From JACQFK01 sp036383955 (GTDB taxonomy: Bacteria > Planctomycetota > MHYJ01 > JACPRB01), in the NCBI GenBank assembly GCA_036383955.1, contig DASVNH010000258.1, positions 1 to 13,665 of the forward strand: a stretch of DNA of 13,665 nt, written 5' to 3'. Position numbers and translations under genes: made by a program. The notes below the pieces were generated by a model that made no database searches, was not told the origin of the DNA, and was given only the letters and a program-made list of their open reading frames with translations. The stretch's first letter is position 1. The number at the start of each line of letters is the position of its first letter. Positions 1 through 7,012 of this stretch are shown here, piece by piece.

Positions 1-19
1 ACGTCCCGCGGGCGGCCGA

Positions 20-38
20 CGGAATCGCGGGGATTCCG
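20..38. other. Small perfect hairpin upstream of the transporter gene
   Basis: The 7-bp arms CGGAATC (20-26) and GATTCCG (32-38) flank a 5-nt loop. No T-run follows on either strand, so it is not a typical intrinsic terminator. It could be the end structure of a gene lying left of the window, or part of the transporter's upstream region. The rest of 1-71 holds nothing else I can name. Confidence 0.35.
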
Positions 39-71
39 ACAGAATCGCCGGCCGGTCTCCATCGGGATTCA

Positions 72-100
72 TTGACGGCCCACGCCCGGGAGGGTCCAAT
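72..100 (+). promoter_or_regulatory. Possible sigma70-type promoter for the Nramp-like gene
   Basis: TTGACG at 72-77 matches the -35 consensus at five of six positions. After a 17-bp spacer comes TCCAAT at 95-100, which matches TATAAT at only four positions. The predicted transcription start is near 107, which is the G of the GTG start, so the message would be leaderless. The weak -10 keeps confidence low. A GGAGGG at 89-94 is 12 nt from the GTG, rather far for a ribosome binding site. Confidence 0.35.
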
Positions 101-106
101 GCCTCG

Positions 107-1618
107 GTGTCCGACGACTTCCAGCTGCCCACGAAGAACCATCCGGCGCCGGAGATCCGGGAGCTGCCCGAAGCGCCGGTGAAGACCTGGGGCATCATCG
201 GGCCCGGGCTCGTGTCGTCGGGCGTCGGCCTCGCCTCCGGCGAATTCATCCTCTGGCCGTTTATCGCCTCCCAGGTCGGCCTGGTCTTCCTCTGGGGCGC
301 GGTGCTGGGCGTGGTGATCCAGTGGTTCCTCAACCTGGAGATCGAGCGCTACACGCTCGCGACGGGGGAGACGGCCCTCACCGGCTTCAGCCGGATGTGG
401 AAGCACTGGGGCCTCGTCTTCGTGGTCCTCGTGATCTTCGCGAACGCCTGGCCGGGGTGGGCGACGTCCTCCGCGACGCTGCTGAGCTTCATGACGGGCG
501 GCAACGTCACGGCCATCGCCGTGACGATGCTCGTCGCGACCGGCGCCATCCTCACGCTCGCCCCGGTGGTCTACGTGGCTCTCGAGCGCCTCATCACGGT
601 CAAGGTGATCGCGATCGGCGGCTTCTTCGTGCTCGCCCTGATCTTCGCGCTCAAGTCCTCGAGCTGGGGCGCGCTGCCGTCGGCGGTCACCCACGTCGGC
701 CGGATCCCGAACCTCGACTTCGCGCTCATGATGGGCGCCATCGCCTTCGCGGGGGCCGGCGGCGGCCAGAACCTCTGCCAGAGCAACTGGATCCGCGACA
801 AGGGCTTCGGCATGGGACGCCACATCCAGCGCCTCGTCAGCCCCGTCACCGGCAAGGAGGAAGCCCTTCCCACCGCGCGCGCCTGCGTCTTCGCGCTGAC
901 GGACGAAAGCCTCGGCCGCTGGCGGCGCTGGTGGAGGTTCGTCAACGTCGAGCAGGCCCTCACGTTCGTCCTGGTGACCGCCTTGACGATCATGCTGACG
1001 TCGATGCTCGCGCACTCCACGCTGTTCGGGAATCCCGCCCTCAAGAACGACATCTCCTTTCTTCGGCTGGAGGGCGACCAGCTGAAGTCCGCGGTCGGCG
1101 GCTGGTTCGGCTCCCTCTTCTGGATCATCGGCTCCTACTCGCTCTTCGCGGCGACGGTGGGGATCATCGACTACACCGCGCGGCTGGCGGCGGACGTCGT
1201 CAAGTGGACCTACCTGCGCGAATCGAAGCTTTCGGAAAGCCGGCTCTACTTCTTCACGGTCTGGGGCATCGTCGCGATGGGCAGCTCGATCCTGCTCTTC
1301 GGGATCCGCCAGCCTCTCGTGCTGCTGGTGATCTCGGCCTGCACCGGCGGGATGATGATGTTCGTCTACTCGCTCCTGCTGATCCTGCTGAACCGCCGGA
1401 CGCTCCCGGACAAGCTCAAGACGCCGGCGTGGCGGGTCGTCGCGCTCCTGCTCTCCGCCGCCTTCTTCGCCTACCTGTCGTATTTCGCCGTCAAGCAGGG
1501 AGTCGAGAAGGTCCGGGAATCAAAGCGACGTCCGGCGGCCTTTCAGACCCTCTTTCAGGCGGAGGCCCAGGCCCGGCTCCTTCGTGAGGGAGAGGTGGCC
1601 GTCCGCGATCGGGGGTAG
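107..1618 (+). CDS. Nramp-like (SLC11-type) membrane transporter, divergent
   Basis: Predicted integral membrane protein of 503 aa with about eleven hydrophobic segments: roughly 28-50, 52-76, 101-127, 133-157, 163-182, 205-222, 284-303, 331-354, 381-400, 403-428 and 441-463. The opening GPGLVSSGVGLASGE (32-46) and the general pattern recall Nramp-family metal transporters. The canonical DPGN of helix 1 and MPH of helix 6 are absent; GGGQNLCQSNW occupies the helix 6 position (218-228). A basic, Trp-rich loop of about 60 residues (223-283) separates helices 6 and 7. Substrate cannot be inferred; classical members move Mn/Fe, but the missing ligands argue for something else. The start is GTG; an ATG at 99 is out of frame. 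Residues after about 471 are read across the end of the opposite-strand enolase gene and look like a non-conserved tail. Confidence 0.72.
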   Translation: MSDDFQLPTKNHPAPEIRELPEAPVKTWGIIGPGLVSSGVGLASGEFILWPFIASQVGLVFLWGAVLGVVIQWFLNLEIERYTLATGETALTGFSRMWKHWGLVFVVLVIFANAWPGWATSSATLLSFMTGGNVTAIAVTMLVATGAILTLAPVVYVALERLITVKVIAIGGFFVLALIFALKSSSWGALPSAVTHVGRIPNLDFALMMGAIAFAGAGGGQNLCQSNWIRDKGFGMGRHIQRLVSPVTGKEEALPTARACVFALTDESLGRWRRWWRFVNVEQALTFVLVTALTIMLTSMLAHSTLFGNPALKNDISFLRLEGDQLKSAVGGWFGSLFWIIGSYSLFAATVGIIDYTARLAADVVKWTYLRESKLSESRLYFFTVWGIVAMGSSILLFGIRQPLVLLVISACTGGMMMFVYSLLLILLNRRTLPDKLKTPAWRVVALLLSAAFFAYLSYFAVKQGVEKVRESKRRPAAFQTLFQAEAQARLLREGEVAVRDRG

Positions 1619-2692
1619 GTCCTCCACCAGCTCGCCGTACCAGGTCCGCAGGAAGGCCCGGACCGTCTCCTGGATCAGCCCGTTGGGCTGGCTCATCACC
1701 AGGTGCGCGCAGGCCGCGAACGTCACCGGGCCCGTGCAGTCGTGCGGCGCCACCGGCACCCCGAACGCGTCCGCGAGGCTCGCGATCTTGCGCGCCTCCG
1801 TGAGGCCGCCGGTCCATTGGACGTCCGCCGTGATCACGTCCACCGCCTTCCGCTCCAGGAGCGGAAGGAAGCCGCGACGTCCCACGACCGTCTCGCCGGT
1901 GGCGATCGGCACGCTCGTCGCCTGATTGAGGCGGCACAGGGCGTCGACGGCGTCCGGCCGGATCGGATCTTCGACCCAGTACGGCTTCAGCGGCTCGAGG
2001 GCGCGGCAGATCTTCTCGGCGCTCTTGAGGTTCCAGAGGCCGTGCAGCTCGATCATCAGGTCCATCGAGGGGACCGCCTCGCGGATCGCGCGCGCGACGC
2101 CGAGGCCGCGTTCGAGGTCCTCGGCGAGGATCTCGGTCCCGCCCGTCTTCTCGGCGCCCGTGTCGAAGGGCCAGACCTTCATGCCGGAAATGCCTTCCGC
2201 GGCGAGCTCCTTCGCGAGGGCGGCGGGGCGGTTCAGGAAGCCGTCGAGATCCTCGTACGGAGCCTTCCGCCCGAGGCCCCAGTTGCCCGACTCCTGCCGC
2301 GACGAGCTTCCCACGTAGCCGGAGCCCGCGCAGGTGTTGTAGATCCGGATCCGGTCGCGGACCGCGCCGCCCAGGAGGTCGACCACCGGCCGCCCCGCGC
2401 GCCGCCCCATCAGGTCCCAAAGGGCGATGTCGACGGCTCCCGCCGCCCGGGTCTCGACGCCGCCGCCCTGATACCCGACGTAGGGGGCGAGGCGCCGGGC
2501 GACGGCCTCCGGCGCGGGATCGGCGAGGCCGAGGAGGACGGGCGCGACGTTTTCGTGGAGATAGGCCTCGACGGCCCCGGCCGCGAAGAAGGCTTCGCCG
2601 AGGCCGACCGCGCCGTCGTCGCTCACGAGCCGCAGCAGGGTGACGTTGGGCTGGAACGCGGGGCGCAGGGTTTCCAGGGAGACGATCTTCAA
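1520..2692 (-). CDS. Enolase-superfamily (mandelate racemase/muconate lactonizing) enzyme, probable acid-sugar dehydratase or racemase
   Basis: Acts in the cytosol, abstracting a proton alpha to a carboxylate with Mg2+; acid sugars are the usual substrates. The N-terminal capping domain is followed by a TIM barrel. Numbered from an upstream GTG (2743, giving 407 aa), the landmarks are K189 in MKVWPFD, candidate metal ligands E232 (IELHG), E258 (VEDP) and E284 (TGE), D307 (TADVQW), the probable catalytic base H334 (APHDCTG) and E359 (QETVR). The set is complete, so the enzyme should be active. I prefer the TTG start at 2692 (390 aa). It has GGAGGG 7 nt upstream and begins at LKIVSLETLRP, where relatives usually begin. 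The GTG at 2743 lacks a good ribosome site and adds 17 residues. The exact substrate is unknown. The last 33 codons overlap the transporter gene tail-to-tail. Confidence 0.88.
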   Translation of the reverse strand: MKIVSLETLRPAFQPNVTLLRLVSDDGAVGLGEAFFAAGAVEAYLHENVAPVLLGLADPAPEAVARRLAPYVGYQGGGVETRAAGAVDIALWDLMGRRAGRPVVDLLGGAVRDRIRIYNTCAGSGYVGSSSRQESGNWGLGRKAPYEDLDGFLNRPAALAKELAAEGISGMKVWPFDTGAEKTGGTEILAEDLERGLGVARAIREAVPSMDLMIELHGLWNLKSAEKICRALEPLKPYWVEDPIRPDAVDALCRLNQATSVPIATGETVVGRRGFLPLLERKAVDVITADVQWTGGLTEARKIASLADAFGVPVAPHDCTGPVTFAACAHLVMSQPNGLIQETVRAFLRTWYGELVEDLPPIADGHLSLTKEPGLGLRLKEGLKGRRTSL

Positions 2693-2777
2693 GCGCGGGC
2701 CCTCCGGAGGGCCATTCTGGGGAACGACGATTTCGAATGCCACCTTAATCCCGCGCTCCAGCCGCCCCCCGGCCCCG

Positions 2778-2786
2778 TGCTATACT
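2778..2786 (+). promoter_or_regulatory. Extended -10 promoter for the desaturase-methyltransferase pair
   Basis: TGC followed by TATACT (2778-2786) is a full extended -10 element; I see no convincing -35. The expected transcription start is about 2792-2794, only 4-6 nt before the ATG at 2798. There is no Shine-Dalgarno sequence in between, so the mRNA is probably near-leaderless. The 54 to 105 bp between this gene and the divergent enolase gene (depending on its start) must hold both promoters. Confidence 0.5.
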
Positions 2787-2797
2787 GCTTGCGCGTT

Positions 2798-3778
2798 ATG
2801 TCCGACCGCTCGGCCATCGACCACGAGTCCGTCCGCGCCCTGTCCGCCCCGTCCGGCCTCCGGGCGGCGTTCGACCTTCTCCTGGTCTGGGGCGTCATCG
2901 CCGGCGCCATGGCGGGGGCGCATCTCCTGGACCGCTGGTGGGCCTACGCGGCGGCGGTGGTGGTGATCGGCGCCCGGCAGAACGCGCTGGCGACGCTGGC
3001 GCACGAGGGCTGGCACGGCCTGCTGTTCCCGTCGAGGCGCCTGAACCACGCGATCGGCGGATGGCTCTACTCGTATCCGCTGGGCATCCTGTACCACCAC
3101 GATCGCGACCGCCACCTCCGGCACCACCGCGAGGTCGGCCTGGAGCACGACCCGGACTGGATCAACTACACGAGCCGGCGGAGGGAGTCGCCCCTCCGCG
3201 TGATCGCCTATCTCTTCTCGCTGCTGCTGGGGCGCCTGGTGTTCTCGACGCTGCTCAGCTTCGCGACGCGCGGGAAGCCCCGGATCGGCCTGGACGCGGC
3301 CGCCGGCGACGCGAAGCCGGAGCACGCGGGCGTCTTCGCCGAGCTGCTCCGCGTCGTGGTCTGCCAGGCGGCGCTCGCGGCCGCGATGACGCTGCTGTCG
3401 GGGAAGTGGTGGAGCTATCCGCTCCTGTGGATGCTGCCGGTGGCGACCTTCGCCGGATTCTTCGCCAACTTCCGGGCTCTCCTCGAGCACGTGACGGTCC
3501 GCGACGACGTGGCGCCCGAAGCGCGGCTGCGGGACATCGAGGCCGGCCCCCTGGAGCGCTTCTTCATCGCGCCCTCGCACTTCAACTATCACGCGCTGCA
3601 CCACGCCCACCCGTCGATCCCGCACTACCGGCTCCCGACCGGCAAGCGGGAGTACATGAAGCAGACGGGCGGCTATCCGTTCATCGTCTGGCCGGGCTAT
3701 GTCCGCTCGCTCGCGTCGCACCTGCGTTCCCAGCGGGCGCGCCCGCCGGCCGTCGAGGCGGCGACGGCCGCGAAATGA
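2798..3778 (+). CDS. Fatty acid desaturase-family membrane di-iron enzyme
   Basis: Protein of 326 aa with the three histidine boxes of the membrane fatty acid desaturase/hydroxylase superfamily: HEGWH (69-73), HLRHH (106-110) and HALHH (265-269). These bind the two irons, and hydrophobic spans at about 24-44, 48-65 and in the 205-230 region embed the protein in the inner membrane. The family desaturates or hydroxylates acyl chains, sphingolipid-like chains or carotenoids using O2; the exact substrate cannot be told. I start at the ATG at 2798 rather than further upstream, because the upstream in-frame sequence is antisense to the enolase gene and an extended -10 sits just before this ATG. The stop overlaps the next start as ATGA, so the methyltransferase is translationally coupled and may act on the same lipid or metabolite. 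Confidence 0.85.
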   Translation: MSDRSAIDHESVRALSAPSGLRAAFDLLLVWGVIAGAMAGAHLLDRWWAYAAAVVVIGARQNALATLAHEGWHGLLFPSRRLNHAIGGWLYSYPLGILYHHDRDRHLRHHREVGLEHDPDWINYTSRRRESPLRVIAYLFSLLLGRLVFSTLLSFATRGKPRIGLDAAAGDAKPEHAGVFAELLRVVVCQAALAAAMTLLSGKWWSYPLLWMLPVATFAGFFANFRALLEHVTVRDDVAPEARLRDIEAGPLERFFIAPSHFNYHALHHAHPSIPHYRLPTGKREYMKQTGGYPFIVWPGYVRSLASHLRSQRARPPAVEAATAAK

Positions 3779-4764
3779 CCTCGCCCGCGGACGCGTCCGA
3801 TCGACGTCCCCGTCCTCTCGTGACGGGCTCCTGCGACTTCTGCGGCTCGTCGGAAGGCGAGCCCATGACGGGCCCGCTGACGGACTACGAGCTGGTCGAC
3901 GAGCTGCCGCCCGCGTTCCGGCCGCTCACGTTCCGCTTCGTCCGCTGCGCCGGCTGCGGGCTGGTCTACCTCCGGGAGCGGCCGGACGCGGAGGACGTCG
4001 GCGTCTACTACCCCGACAGCTACAAGTGCTTCCAGAGCTACGACCAGCGCGGCTGGATCATGAAGAAGCTGGCGCTGCGGGTGGCGCGGGGCAAGCTCCG
4101 GCAGATCTCCAAGCTCATGCCCGACGGAAACACCACGCTCCTCGACTACGGCTGCGGCAGCGGGACCTGGCTTTCCATCCTCAAGGACCTGGGCTGCGCC
4201 TACCGCATGATCGGCGTCGACATCGTGGAAGGGCCCCTCGGGGAGCTGCGCCGGCGGGGCATGGACGCCTACCAGTGCGACGAGACGACGCTGACGCGGC
4301 ACGTGCCGGCGGGCAGCGTCGGGGTGGTCCACATGTTCCACGTCATCGAGCACCTGCCCCGGGCGGGACAGACGCTGAAGGCGATTTTCGACGTCCTGGC
4401 GCCGGGAGGCGCGCTCGTGGGCCAGACGCCGAACGTGGCGTCCCTGGGACGTCGCGTCTGGGGCGATCTCTGGAACCAGTGGCACGCCCCGCAGCACCTG
4501 GTGCTGTTCTCGGACGACACCCTTCGCCGCCACGCGGAGAAGGCCGGCTTCGAGGTCGTCAAGATCTCCAGCTCGATCTCCGGGGCCACCCAGTGGGCGC
4601 TCGCGTTCCTGCACAAGTGGGCGAGGTTGTGGAAACGCCCGTACCGGCACGTGCACGAGCGGATGTATCCGCCGCTGATCCTCGCGTCGATCCCCATCGC
4701 GATCCTGGAGAAGATCTTCTCCCGGACCTGCCACATGGATTTCGTCCTGCGCAAGCCGCGCTAG
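3775..4764 (+). CDS. Zinc-ribbon class I SAM-dependent methyltransferase
   Basis: Protein of 329 aa. The N-terminus carries two CxxC pairs, C20/C23 (CDFC) and C58/C61 (CAGC), forming a probable zinc ribbon as in many Methyltransf_23-like enzymes that modify sugars, lipids or secondary metabolites. The Rossmann fold follows: motif I LLDYGCGSGTW (122-132), an acidic residue in GVDIV, then HVIEHLP and the post-strand-5 GQTPN. The downstream NQWHAPQHLVLFS signature is typical of this group. A hydrophobic stretch, PPLILASIPIAILEKIF, near the C-terminus suggests membrane contact. The start ATG overlaps the desaturase stop by 4 nt. The pairing suggests methylation of a lipid-linked or oxidised product of the desaturase; this is inference, and acceptor specificity cannot be read from sequence. 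Confidence 0.85.
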   Translation: MTSPADASDRRPRPLVTGSCDFCGSSEGEPMTGPLTDYELVDELPPAFRPLTFRFVRCAGCGLVYLRERPDAEDVGVYYPDSYKCFQSYDQRGWIMKKLALRVARGKLRQISKLMPDGNTTLLDYGCGSGTWLSILKDLGCAYRMIGVDIVEGPLGELRRRGMDAYQCDETTLTRHVPAGSVGVVHMFHVIEHLPRAGQTLKAIFDVLAPGGALVGQTPNVASLGRRVWGDLWNQWHAPQHLVLFSDDTLRRHAEKAGFEVVKISSSISGATQWALAFLHKWARLWKRPYRHVHERMYPPLILASIPIAILEKIFSRTCHMDFVLRKPR

Positions 4765-4800
4765 GGAGATCCGGGGATTCCACGGATCGGCAACGACACG

Positions 4801-4912
4801 GGAGATCCGGAGAAGGGACGGATTCGGGGGATTTATCCGTTCATTCGTCTCTTCGCCCGATCTCCCAGAGGGGTACGAGATCCGTCGTATCCCCGCATCC
4901 CCACCCGGGGGC
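4801..4912 (+). repeat. 112-bp direct repeat, copy 1, with nested inverted repeats
   Basis: It is identical to 4957-5068 at all but six of 112 positions, with an offset of 156 bp. GGGAGATC (4800-4807) pairs with GATCTCCC (4859-4866), enclosing ACGGAT (4818-4823) and ATCCGT (4835-4840). A second hairpin pairs GGGGTACGA (4871 region) with TCGTATCCCC (4885-4894 region) around GATCCG, with one bulge. The two-hairpin layout resembles REP/BIME or MITE-like intergenic elements. No transposase is nearby. Confidence 0.75.
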
Positions 4913-4956
4913 CGCCCACGAACTCTGAATCCGCTCCAGCGGGCTCCGACGACGCT

Positions 4957-5068
4957 GGAGATCCGGAGAATGGACGGATTCGGGGGATTTATCCGTTCAT
5001 CCGTCTCTTCGCCCGATCTCCCAGAGGGGTACGAGATCTGTCCTATCCCCGCATCCCCATCCTGGGGC
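4957..5068 (+). repeat. 112-bp direct repeat, copy 2
   Basis: Second copy of 4801-4912. The differences are at 4971, 5001, 5039, 5043, 5060 and 5063. The first palindrome (GGAGATC with GATCTCC) is intact; the second hairpin is weakened by the change at 5043. It is separated from copy 1 by 44 bp of unrelated sequence, so the pair is not a simple tandem array. Confidence 0.75.
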
Positions 5069-5093
5069 GCGGGAGATCCGGAGAGGGGATGGG

Positions 5094-6059
5094 CTAGAAC
5101 CGGATCGAGAGACCGGCGTGGAAGCCGAAGTCCGGGCTGTTGTCGGGGATGCCGACGTTCTCGAGCAGGCCGATCTCGAACTCCACCGTTTCGCCCACGC
5201 CGGCCCGGATGCCCAGCATGATCTCGTGGGAAGGCTTCGAGAAGTCCAGCCAGTCCTCGGCGGCGCCCTGGCTCGCCAGGTACTGCAGCACGACCGAGAG
5301 GTCCTCATGGAGGGGCCATTCGAACGCCAGCAGTCCGGCCACCTGCACCGGCTCGAGGGGGATGTCGCCGAAGTACTCCTTCCCGAACCACGAGACGACG
5401 CCGGACAGCGACACGATCACCGGGCCGAGCCGCTCCGCGCCGGAGAGGGACCAGGCGACGTCCACCGGCGACCCGCCGCTGAGGTCGTCGTTCGATCCCA
5501 GCTCGACCCGGAAGGAGACGGAGGTCGAGAGGGCGGGACGTCCCGGGCCGCCCTTCGAGAAGGTCCATTGCGCGGTGCCGACCATCGCGTGGGCGAAGAA
5601 GCCGCGGTCCGCGTTGCTGAGCTGGCCGGACGGACGTCCGTCGCGGCCCATCAGATTGAGCATGAAACCGTTCTTGGGAAATTCATTGCGGTGCCGTTCT
5701 TCGGCGCCGACGTTGTCGTGGACCTGGTTGATGAGGCGGTCCATGCCGCCGCCGGAGCGGGCGCTGATCTCGAGCTCCACCTCGAAGCGCCAGCCTCCGC
5801 TCAGGGAGCGCGCGACCGCGAGGTTCGAGTGCAGGACCTCCATGTCGATGATGTAGTCGTCCTCGTTGAAGGCCCAGATGTTCGCCCAGCTCTCGGTGAT
5901 CCGGATCTCCCAGAGGTCGTCGGGGAGCGAGGCGGGGGGGCGGGGGGTGAAACCGGGCCGCAGGGTCTGGAAGGGGGATTGGGAGGTCATGTGCAGCGGT
6001 CCGCGGCCGAGGTCGTCGTCGGGTTCGGCCTGGAGGGCGAGGAGGAGGGCGAGCGTCAC
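5094..6059 (-). CDS. DUF3187-family probable outer-membrane beta-barrel protein
   Basis: Protein of 321 aa from a GTG start at 6059, which overlaps the stop of the GTPase gene as GTGA. A short hydrophobic leader (TLALLLAL, residues 2-9) precedes a possible cleavage site after LQA (9-11); it lacks the usual N-terminal Lys/Arg. The mature part opens with GPLHMTSQSPFQ. It continues through TESWANIW, DMEVLHSNLAVA and a Gly-rich GGGMDRLINQVHDN block, features I associate with DUF3187. Alternating polar and hydrophobic strands and a terminal Phe (LSIRF) fit an outer-membrane barrel recognised by BAM. Function is unknown. Being last in an operon with a metallochaperone-like GTPase raises an outer-membrane metal or porin role, as inference only. 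Confidence 0.75.
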   Translation of the reverse strand: MTLALLLALQAEPDDDLGRGPLHMTSQSPFQTLRPGFTPRPPASLPDDLWEIRITESWANIWAFNEDDYIIDMEVLHSNLAVARSLSGGWRFEVELEISARSGGGMDRLINQVHDNVGAEERHRNEFPKNGFMLNLMGRDGRPSGQLSNADRGFFAHAMVGTAQWTFSKGGPGRPALSTSVSFRVELGSNDDLSGGSPVDVAWSLSGAERLGPVIVSLSGVVSWFGKEYFGDIPLEPVQVAGLLAFEWPLHEDLSVVLQYLASQGAAEDWLDFSKPSHEIMLGIRAGVGETVEFEIGLLENVGIPDNSPDFGFHAGLSIRF

Positions 6060-7012
6060 ACGCCACCGGCCCGGCAGGCCCGAAGGCCGGCGCGGAGCTC
6101 GGCGTCGTCCAGCCCACGGCCGATGAAGACGAGCCGGCACGAGCGGTCTTCGCCCGGCTCCCACGGCCTGTCCGGCCGGCCTTCAAACAGCATGTGGACT
6201 CCTTGAAAGACGACGCGTCGAGTTTCGCCGGCCACTTCCACGATCCCTTTGGTGCGGAAAATGTCACTCCCTCTCGTTTTCAGCAGACCGCCCAGCCAGG
6301 CGTTCAGCTTGCGGCCGTCGAGCGGTCCCTCCTCGCGGAGGGAGACGGACGCGACGTCCGACTCGTGGTGCCCGGACTCCCGCGTGAGGAAGTCGGCGGG
6401 GAAGCGGGAGACGTCGAAGGCCCGGATGCCCAGGATCTTGGAGAGGTCGACCTGGGCGTTTTGGGTCCGGTGGACGGCCGCGACGACGTTCATCGAGCGG
6501 ACGCGCTTTTCCAGGGCGTCGAGCTCCGCCGGCGAGGCGAGGTCGGTCTTGTTGAGCAGCACGACGTCGGCGAAGGCGATCTGCTCGCGGGACTCCCGCG
6601 ACGTGTCGAGGTGCTGGGAGATATGGCGGGCGTCGACGACCGTCACGATGGCGTCGAGCAGGAGCTTCTCCTTGAGGTCCTCGTCGACGAAGAACGACTG
6701 GGCGACCGGGCCGGGATCGGCGACGCCCGTGGTCTCGATGAGGACGGCGTCGAAGGGCTCGGGGCGCTTCAGGAGGTCGACGAGCGTCTTGATCAGGTCG
6801 CCGCGGATCTTGCAGCAGACGCAGCCGTTGTTGAAGACGAGGAGGTCCTCTTTGGTGGTGAGGACGAGCTCGTTGTCGACGCCGATCTCGCCGAATTCGT
6901 TCTCGACGACCGCCACCTTCCAGCCCTGGCGGTTGGTGAGGATGTGGTTGAGGAGGGTGGTCTTGCCGGCGCCGAGGAACCCGGTGAGCACGGTGACGGG
7001 GAGTCTGCTCAA
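6056..7012 (-). CDS. CobW/COG0523-family metal-linked GTPase (metallochaperone)
   Basis: Protein of 318 aa. Walker A is GFLGAGKTT (11-19), followed by ENEFGEIGVD (37-46), the family's metal motif CVCC (C64, C66, C67), ETTGVADPG and NKTD for guanine recognition. A CobW C-terminal domain follows. Family members use GTP hydrolysis to deliver Zn, Co or other metals to target proteins in the cytosol. There is no long His-rich tail, only a GHHES stretch in the linker. The start is TTG at 7012, overlapping the upstream gene's stop as TTGA. It lies two codons before the first beta strand, with AGGAG about 11 nt upstream; longer in-frame starts would run through the neighbouring gene in another frame. 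The 4-nt overlaps on both sides show strict translational coupling. The metal is not identifiable from sequence. Confidence 0.9.
   Translation of the reverse strand: MSRLPVTVLTGFLGAGKTTLLNHILTNRQGWKVAVVENEFGEIGVDNELVLTTKEDLLVFNNGCVCCKIRGDLIKTLVDLLKRPEPFDAVLIETTGVADPGPVAQSFFVDEDLKEKLLLDAIVTVVDARHISQHLDTSRESREQIAFADVVLLNKTDLASPAELDALEKRVRSMNVVAAVHRTQNAQVDLSKILGIRAFDVSRFPADFLTRESGHHESDVASVSLREEGPLDGRKLNAWLGGLLKTRGSDIFRTKGIVEVAGETRRVVFQGVHMLFEGRPDRPWEPGEDRSCRLVFIGRGLDDAELRAGLRACRAGGV

Larger units (their letters stand above)
4765..5093. repeat. Convergent intergenic region made mostly of repeat elements
   Basis: This 329-bp stretch lies between the 3' ends of the methyltransferase and DUF3187 genes. 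It contains two 112-bp direct copies (listed separately), and the core GGAGATCCGG occurs four times (4765, 4801, 4957, 5072). A hairpin directly after the methyltransferase stop pairs GATCCG (4768-4773) with CGGATC (4783-4788). None of the hairpins has a T-run, so any termination role would be by structure alone. I see no credible gene here. Confidence 0.7.

Noticed and set aside
20..38. Intrinsic terminator of a gene to the left of the window
   Set aside because: The hairpin has no T-run on either strand; kept only as a hairpin.
322..1587. Alternative plus-strand frame (421 codons) inside the transporter gene
   Set aside because: Arg/Pro/His-rich nonsense typical of a shifted frame in GC-rich DNA; the chosen frame encodes regular transmembrane segments.
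1703..2797. Upstream extension of the desaturase frame (to 691 codons)
   Set aside because: The extension is antisense to the enolase-family gene, and an extended -10 element lies right before the internal ATG at 2798.
4801..5068. CRISPR array or insertion-sequence ends
   Set aside because: There are only two long copies, with a single spacer and internal palindromes; no Cas or transposase genes and no target-site duplication could be seen.
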